10,503 nt of DNA from UBA1738 sp045591565 (GTDB lineage: Bacteria > Bacillota > Clostridia > UBA1381), in contig JAZNTB010000012.1 in the NCBI GenBank assembly GCA_045591565.1, positions 1 to 10,503 on the forward strand, written 5' to 3'. This document shows positions 6,049 through 10,503 of the stretch, in pieces. Under the pieces are notes generated by a model, which ran no database searches, had not been told where the DNA came from, and saw only the letters and a program-made list of their open reading frames with translations. Positions within the stretch are counted from its first letter, which is position 1. Each line of letters opens with the position of its first letter. A program made the translations under genes and the position numbers.

Positions 6049-7311
6049 GTGAAAGTTTTGGTAGTAGGCGGCGGCGGACGCGAGCACGCCATCATTAAAA
6101 AAATTAAAGAAAACAAGAATGTAACTGAAATTTATGCACTTCCGGGTAATGGCGGTATTGCAAATGATGCAATTTGTGTTGATATCGGAGCAAAGGATAT
6201 TGACAAAATAACGGAATTTGCAGTAGAGAACAAAATTGATTTTGCAGTTGTCGCCCCGGACGACCCGCTTGTTTTAGGGGCAGTTGATGCTTTAAATGCT
6301 AAAGGGATAAAGACTTTCGGCCCAAACAAGGCGGCTGCAATCATAGAAGGAAGTAAGGTTTTCTCTAAAAACCTTATGAAGAAATATAATATCCCAACAG
6401 CGCAATATGAGGTATTTGATGATATTCAAAAGGCACTTGAATACCTTGATACTGCGCCGATTCCGACAGTTATCAAGGCGGATGGCCTTGCTCTCGGAAA
6501 GGGAGTTATCATAGCAATGACACGCGAGGAAGCAAAGGCTGCCGTGGTTTCTATGATGGAGGATAAGGTTTTTGGTGACAGCGGCAATAATATTGTTGTC
6601 GAAGAATTTTTAGAGGGACCGGAGGTGTCGGTTCTCTCCTTTACAGACGGAAAGACAGTAGTTCCGATGATTTCTTCAATGGACCACAAGCGAGCATTAG
6701 ATGGTGACGAGGGACTCAATACAGGCGGAATGGGAACAATTGCACCTAACCCTTACTATACAAAAGAAATTGCGGAAGAATGTATGGAAAAAATATTCCT
6801 TCCTACTATCGATGCAATGAACCAAGAGGGAAGAAGCTTCTCCGGGTGCCTGTATTTTGGTTTGATGCTCACTAAGGACGGTCCTAAAGTTATTGAATAT
6901 AACTGCCGTTTTGGAGACCCTGAAACTCAGGTAGTACTTCCACTTTTGGAAAGTGATTTACTGGATATTATGCTTCATATCTATGATAAGACATTAGATA
7001 AAGCAGAAGTTAAGTTTTCAAATAAATATGCCGCATGTGTTGTTATGGCATCAAAAGGATATCCTTCAAAGTATGAATCAGGTTTTGAAATTACTATGCC
7101 GCTTGATAAAAATATCTATGTCGCAGGTGCAAAGCTTGATAATGGAGTGTTGAAGACGGCAGGAGGAAGAGTGCTTGGAGTTACAGAGGTTTCAGATACT
7201 CTTGAAAGTGCTATTTCCAAGGCATATGAAACAGTGAAAACAGTAAAATTTGAAAACGCATATTACAGAAGTGATATAGGCAAAAGAGCACTTGCAGCGG
7301 AGGTTAAATAA
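6049..7311 (+). CDS. purD: Phosphoribosylamine-glycine ligase (GAR synthetase) PurD
   Basis: PurD joins phosphoribosylamine and glycine with ATP to form GAR. The 420 residues show the expected N domain with GGGGREHA (7-14), then the ATP-grasp region with IKADGLALGKGV (142-153), DHKRALDGDEGLNTGGMG (212-229) and the metal-binding EYNCRFGDPETQ (283-294), then the C-terminal domain. The stretch VVAPDDPLVLG (68-77) replaces the more widespread VGPE-PL form, which I take to be lineage variation. Translation starts at GTG, five bases after the very strong site AGGAGGTG (6036-6043). The gene sits 15 bases after glyA, whose product glycine it uses, and abuts purL with no gap. Confidence 0.97.
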   Translation: MKVLVVGGGGREHAIIKKIKENKNVTEIYALPGNGGIANDAICVDIGAKDIDKITEFAVENKIDFAVVAPDDPLVLGAVDALNAKGIKTFGPNKAAAIIEGSKVFSKNLMKKYNIPTAQYEVFDDIQKALEYLDTAPIPTVIKADGLALGKGVIIAMTREEAKAAVVSMMEDKVFGDSGNNIVVEEFLEGPEVSVLSFTDGKTVVPMISSMDHKRALDGDEGLNTGGMGTIAPNPYYTKEIAEECMEKIFLPTIDAMNQEGRSFSGCLYFGLMLTKDGPKVIEYNCRFGDPETQVVLPLLESDLLDIMLHIYDKTLDKAEVKFSNKYAACVVMASKGYPSKYESGFEITMPLDKNIYVAGAKLDNGVLKTAGGRVLGVTEVSDTLESAISKAYETVKTVKFENAYYRSDIGKRALAAEVK

Positions 7312-10300
7312 ATGGTATATAGAATTTATGTTGAGAAAAAAGCAGGACTTGCTCATGAAGCAACATCGCTTAAAAGCGAACTTAAGAATCTGCTTGGTAT
7401 TACTGCACTTGAAGATATCAGACTCTACAACCGTTACGATGTAGAGAATATAGAAAAGGACCTGTTTGATTATTCTGTAAAGACTGTCTTTTCCGAACCG
7501 CAACTTGATATTGTGACAGATTACTATGCTAATGATGCGGATTTTGTATTTGCGGTTGAATATCTTCCGGGACAGTTCGACCAGAGAGCAAACTCTGCCT
7601 CGGAATGTATACAAATCCTATCAAAGGGAGAGCGTCCTTTGGTAAAAACAGCAAAGGTTTATGCCATCTACGGAAAACTGACAAGCGAGCAGATTGACAA
7701 AATCAAAGGATATGTTATAAATCCGGTTGAGGCAAGAGAGGCATCCTTAGAAGTTGTAAAAACTCTAAAGACAAACTACGAAATTCCGACAACTGTTAAG
7801 ACTTTAGACGGTTTTTGTCAGCTTACAGAAGAAGGATTAAAGGAATTTATGAACGAGCAGGGCCTTGCTATGGATCTTGACGATATAAACTTCTGCCAGC
7901 AGTATTTTGTGTCGGAAAAGCGTGACCCGACCATTACTGAAATCAAGATGATTGATACATATTGGTCAGACCACTGCCGTCACACAACTTTTCTTACAAA
8001 TATTGAAAATGTTGAATTTGCAGACGAGCTTTTGCAGAATGCATATAATGAATATTTGAATGTCCGTACGGAACTTGGCAGAACAAAACCGATAAACCTT
8101 ATGGATATCGCAACTATTGCGACAAAATATCTAAAGAAGAACGGCAAGCTTGAAAAGCTTGACGAATCGGAAGAAATAAATGCATGTACCGTTAAGATTG
8201 ATGTTAATGTAGAGGGGAAGACCGAAAAATGGCTCTTACTCTTTAAGAACGAAACCCACAATCATCCAACCGAAATTGAGCCGTTTGGCGGTGCAGCAAC
8301 CTGCATCGGAGGCGCAATCCGCGACCCGCTTTCCGGAAGAAGCTATGTTTACGCCGCAATGCGTGTAACAGGCGCGGCTGATCCTCTAAAGCCGGTATCT
8401 GAAACCTTAAAAGGAAAGCTTCCGCAGAGAAAGATTGTTACAACTGCTGCAAACGGATACAGCTCATATGGTAACCAAATAGGACTTGCAACAGGACAGG
8501 TAGATGAAATTTACCATGACGGATATGTTGCTAAAAGAATGGAAATAGGAGCGGTTATTGCGGCGGCACCTGCTGAAAATGTACGCCGCGAAAGACCGGA
8601 GCCGGGAGATATCATAATTCTTTTAGGCGGAAGAACCGGCCGTGATGGCTGTGGCGGTGCTACAGGTTCATCAAAATCTCATAGTCTTTCTTCACTCGAA
8701 AGCTGTGGTGCAGAGGTTCAGAAAGGTAATGCTCCAGAGGAAAGAAAGCTTCAAAGACTTTTCAGAAATGCTGAAGCCTCAAAGCTTATTAAAAGATGTA
8801 ACGACTTTGGTGCAGGCGGTGTTTCTGTTGCAATCGGCGAACTTGCAGACGGACTGGATATTGACTTAAATACTGTTCCTAAAAAGTACGACGGTCTTGA
8901 TGGAACTGAGCTTGCAATTTCCGAATCTCAGGAGAGAATGGCTGTTGTAGTTGAGAAAAAGGATGTAAAGCGTTTCTGCGAGATTGCTGAAAGCGAGAAC
9001 TTAGAAGCAACAGTTGTTGCAGTTGTAAAGGAAAATCCATATCTCACAATGACATGGAACGGAAATACTATCGTTAATATTTCAAGAGAATTCTTGAATT
9101 CGAATGGTGCGCCAAAGCACATAGATATAGCGCCGTCAGCACCTGAGGCTTTTGCAAAGGACACAAAAGGTGATTTTGCCGAGCTTTATAAAGAGTTGGC
9201 AGGAGACCTTAATGTTTGCTCAAAGAGGGGACTTTCGGAGCGTTTTGACTCAACTATCGGCGCAGGTACCGTGCTTATGCCGTTTGGTGGAAAGTATCAG
9301 AGAACACCTATTCAAGCTATGGTAAACAAGATTTCAGTCGAGAAAAAGGATACAGATACCTGTTCACTTATGGCTTGGGGATACAATCCGTTCATAACCG
9401 AAAAGAGTCCATATCACGGCGCTTATCTTGCAGTTGTTGAATCAATATCAAAGCTTGTTGCAGAGGGTGCGTCCTTTGAGGATGTTTACCTCACATTCCA
9501 GGAGTACTTTGAAAAGCCAATGCAGGATAAGAGAAGATGGGGAAAACCGCTTGCAGCACTTTTAGGCGCATTTATGGCGCAGAAGGACTTTGAAATTGCT
9601 TCAATCGGCGGAAAGGACTCGATGAGCGGTACTTTTGAGAATATCGATGTTCCTCCAACACTTGTTTCATTTGCTGTTACAACCGATAAGATTGAAAATA
9701 TTATTTCACCGGAATTCAAGGCAGCCGGACATAAAGTGGTTATGATAAAGCCTGACTATAACGAGGCAGGACTTCCTGACGCAGAGTCTTTAAAGGCTGT
9801 ATTTAAAAAGGTTACAAGTCTTATGAGAAGCGGTAAGGTTTATGCTGCATATACTCCTACTTATGGCGGTGTTGCGGAAGCTATCCTCAAAATGGCCATG
9901 GGTAACGGCATTGGATTTAGCTATGCAGAAAATCTTACAAATGACGATATTTTCGGCTATAATTACGGTGCGTTTATACTTGAAACAGAGCAGGATGTAG
10001 ATGAAGGTGTTCTTCTCGGAGAAACAACAGCAAACGCTGTAATATCATACAAGGAAACTGTTTTAACACTTTGTGAGCTTTGCGAAATTTACGAGAATAA
10101 GCTTGAGAAGATTTATAAGTGCAATATAGAAATGCCTAAAAAAGAAATCCCAGAATTCAAGTACGAAGCGACATCTTTCGCAGCTCCTGCAATAAAGGTT
10201 GCAAAACCGAAGGCGCTTATTACAGTATTCCCGGGAACAAACTGTGAATACGATACCGCAAAGGCATTAAGAACAGCCGGAGCAGAGCCGGAGATATTTG

Positions 10301-10503
10301 TAATCAAGAACCTTTCAGCAAAGCATATTGCAGATTCTGTTGCAGACTTTGCAAAGAAAGTAAAGAATTCACAGATTATATTTATTCCGGGCGGATTTTC
10401 AGGCGGCGACGAGCCAGATGGTTCAGGAAAATTCATAACTGCATTCTTCCGCAATCCGGAAATTAAAGAGGCGGTTACGGAGCTTTTGGAAAATCGTGAT
10501 GGT
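7312..10503 (+). CDS. purL: Phosphoribosylformylglycinamidine synthase PurL, large single-chain form (3' end cut by window)
   Basis: PurL converts FGAR to FGAM using glutamine and ATP. The reading frame is open from the ATG to the window edge (1064 codons) without a stop or frameshift. A PurS-like N-terminal region (about 1-150) is followed by a linker and WSDHCRH (218-224). The synthase domains contain ETHNHPTEIEPFGGAA from residue 314, GRTGRDGCGGATG around residue 444, CSKRGLSERFDSTIGAGTVL from 636 and SIGGKDSMSG (764-773). The glutamine amidotransferase domain begins near 968 with VFPGTNCEYD (972-981) and PGGFSGGDEPDG (from 1026). The window stops shortly before the expected nucleophile cysteine motif (GICNG). 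The motif set fits the large clostridial/streptococcal PurL clade of about 1240 residues, so roughly 0.5 kb is missing. GGAGG (7299-7303) inside purD sets the start directly after the purD stop. Confidence 0.97.
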   Translation, partial: MVYRIYVEKKAGLAHEATSLKSELKNLLGITALEDIRLYNRYDVENIEKDLFDYSVKTVFSEPQLDIVTDYYANDADFVFAVEYLPGQFDQRANSASECIQILSKGERPLVKTAKVYAIYGKLTSEQIDKIKGYVINPVEAREASLEVVKTLKTNYEIPTTVKTLDGFCQLTEEGLKEFMNEQGLAMDLDDINFCQQYFVSEKRDPTITEIKMIDTYWSDHCRHTTFLTNIENVEFADELLQNAYNEYLNVRTELGRTKPINLMDIATIATKYLKKNGKLEKLDESEEINACTVKIDVNVEGKTEKWLLLFKNETHNHPTEIEPFGGAATCIGGAIRDPLSGRSYVYAAMRVTGAADPLKPVSETLKGKLPQRKIVTTAANGYSSYGNQIGLATGQVDEIYHDGYVAKRMEIGAVIAAAPAENVRRERPEPGDIIILLGGRTGRDGCGGATGSSKSHSLSSLESCGAEVQKGNAPEERKLQRLFRNAEASKLIKRCNDFGAGGVSVAIGELADGLDIDLNTVPKKYDGLDGTELAISESQERMAVVVEKKDVKRFCEIAESENLEATVVAVVKENPYLTMTWNGNTIVNISREFLNSNGAPKHIDIAPSAPEAFAKDTKGDFAELYKELAGDLNVCSKRGLSERFDSTIGAGTVLMPFGGKYQRTPIQAMVNKISVEKKDTDTCSLMAWGYNPFITEKSPYHGAYLAVVESISKLVAEGASFEDVYLTFQEYFEKPMQDKRRWGKPLAALLGAFMAQKDFEIASIGGKDSMSGTFENIDVPPTLVSFAVTTDKIENIISPEFKAAGHKVVMIKPDYNEAGLPDAESLKAVFKKVTSLMRSGKVYAAYTPTYGGVAEAILKMAMGNGIGFSYAENLTNDDIFGYNYGAFILETEQDVDEGVLLGETTANAVISYKETVLTLCELCEIYENKLEKIYKCNIEMPKKEIPEFKYEATSFAAPAIKVAKPKALITVFPGTNCEYDTAKALRTAGAEPEIFVIKNLSAKHIADSVADFAKKVKNSQIIFIPGGFSGGDEPDGSGKFITAFFRNPEIKEAVTELLENRDG

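Noticed and set aside
7192..7614. A 140-residue minus-strand ORF across the purD/purL junction.
   Set aside because: It lies opposite two well-supported genes and shows only low-complexity Phe/Cys/Ile-rich sequence expected from antisense reading.
8642..8869. A 75-residue plus-strand ORF in another frame inside purL.
   Set aside because: It overlaps the conserved GRTGRDGCGGATG region of purL and has no features of its own.
1..10503. Mobile elements, CRISPR arrays, prophage or defence genes.
   Set aside because: No transposase, integrase, repeat array or attachment-type repeats were seen; the window is filled by a continuous metabolic operon and its leader.

Overview
The window is low-GC DNA from an endospore-forming member of the Bacillota, most likely class Clostridia. 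This rests on AT-rich codon use, strong AGGAGG-type ribosome binding sites, a SpoVM micropeptide gene, the clostridial form of single-chain PurL, and a ZTP riboswitch. I cannot name the genus from sequence alone.

Layout. Bases 1-25 hold the 5' end of a leftward tRNA gene, probably tRNA-Ser, with its own sigma-A promoter at 46-74 (minus strand). Bases 100-414 hold a small rightward sporulation locus: a sigma-K/sigma-E-like promoter, a 50-residue two-helix membrane protein, and a 23-residue SpoVM. Bases 415-684 are the purine operon control region: a strong sigma-A promoter (511-539), a ZTP riboswitch aptamer (554-626) and an intrinsic terminator (622-661) that shares bases with the aptamer. 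From 685 to the right edge runs one tightly packed de novo purine operon: purE, purM, purN, purO (archaeal-type IMP cyclohydrolase), a stand-alone AICAR transformylase (purH C-terminal half only), glyA, purD and purL. purL is cut by the window end, just before its glutaminase cysteine.

How the genes work together. PurD, PurN, PurL, PurM and PurE catalyse steps between phosphoribosylamine and CAIR. The AICAR transformylase and PurO perform the last two steps to IMP, replacing the usual bifunctional PurH. GlyA makes glycine (the PurD substrate) and 5,10-methylene-THF, the precursor of the 10-formyl-THF used by both PurN and the AICAR transformylase. The leader RNA is expected to sense ZMP/ZTP, which builds up when 10-formyl-THF is short, and then allow read-through into the operon. 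purF, purC, purB and purK are not seen in this window.

This is mostly a conserved metabolic region. I do not see an unknown large system. The points most worth a second look are the overlooked spoVM and its small membrane-protein neighbour, the split PurH replacement with an archaeal-type PurO, and the aptamer/terminator architecture with its compensated pseudoknot.
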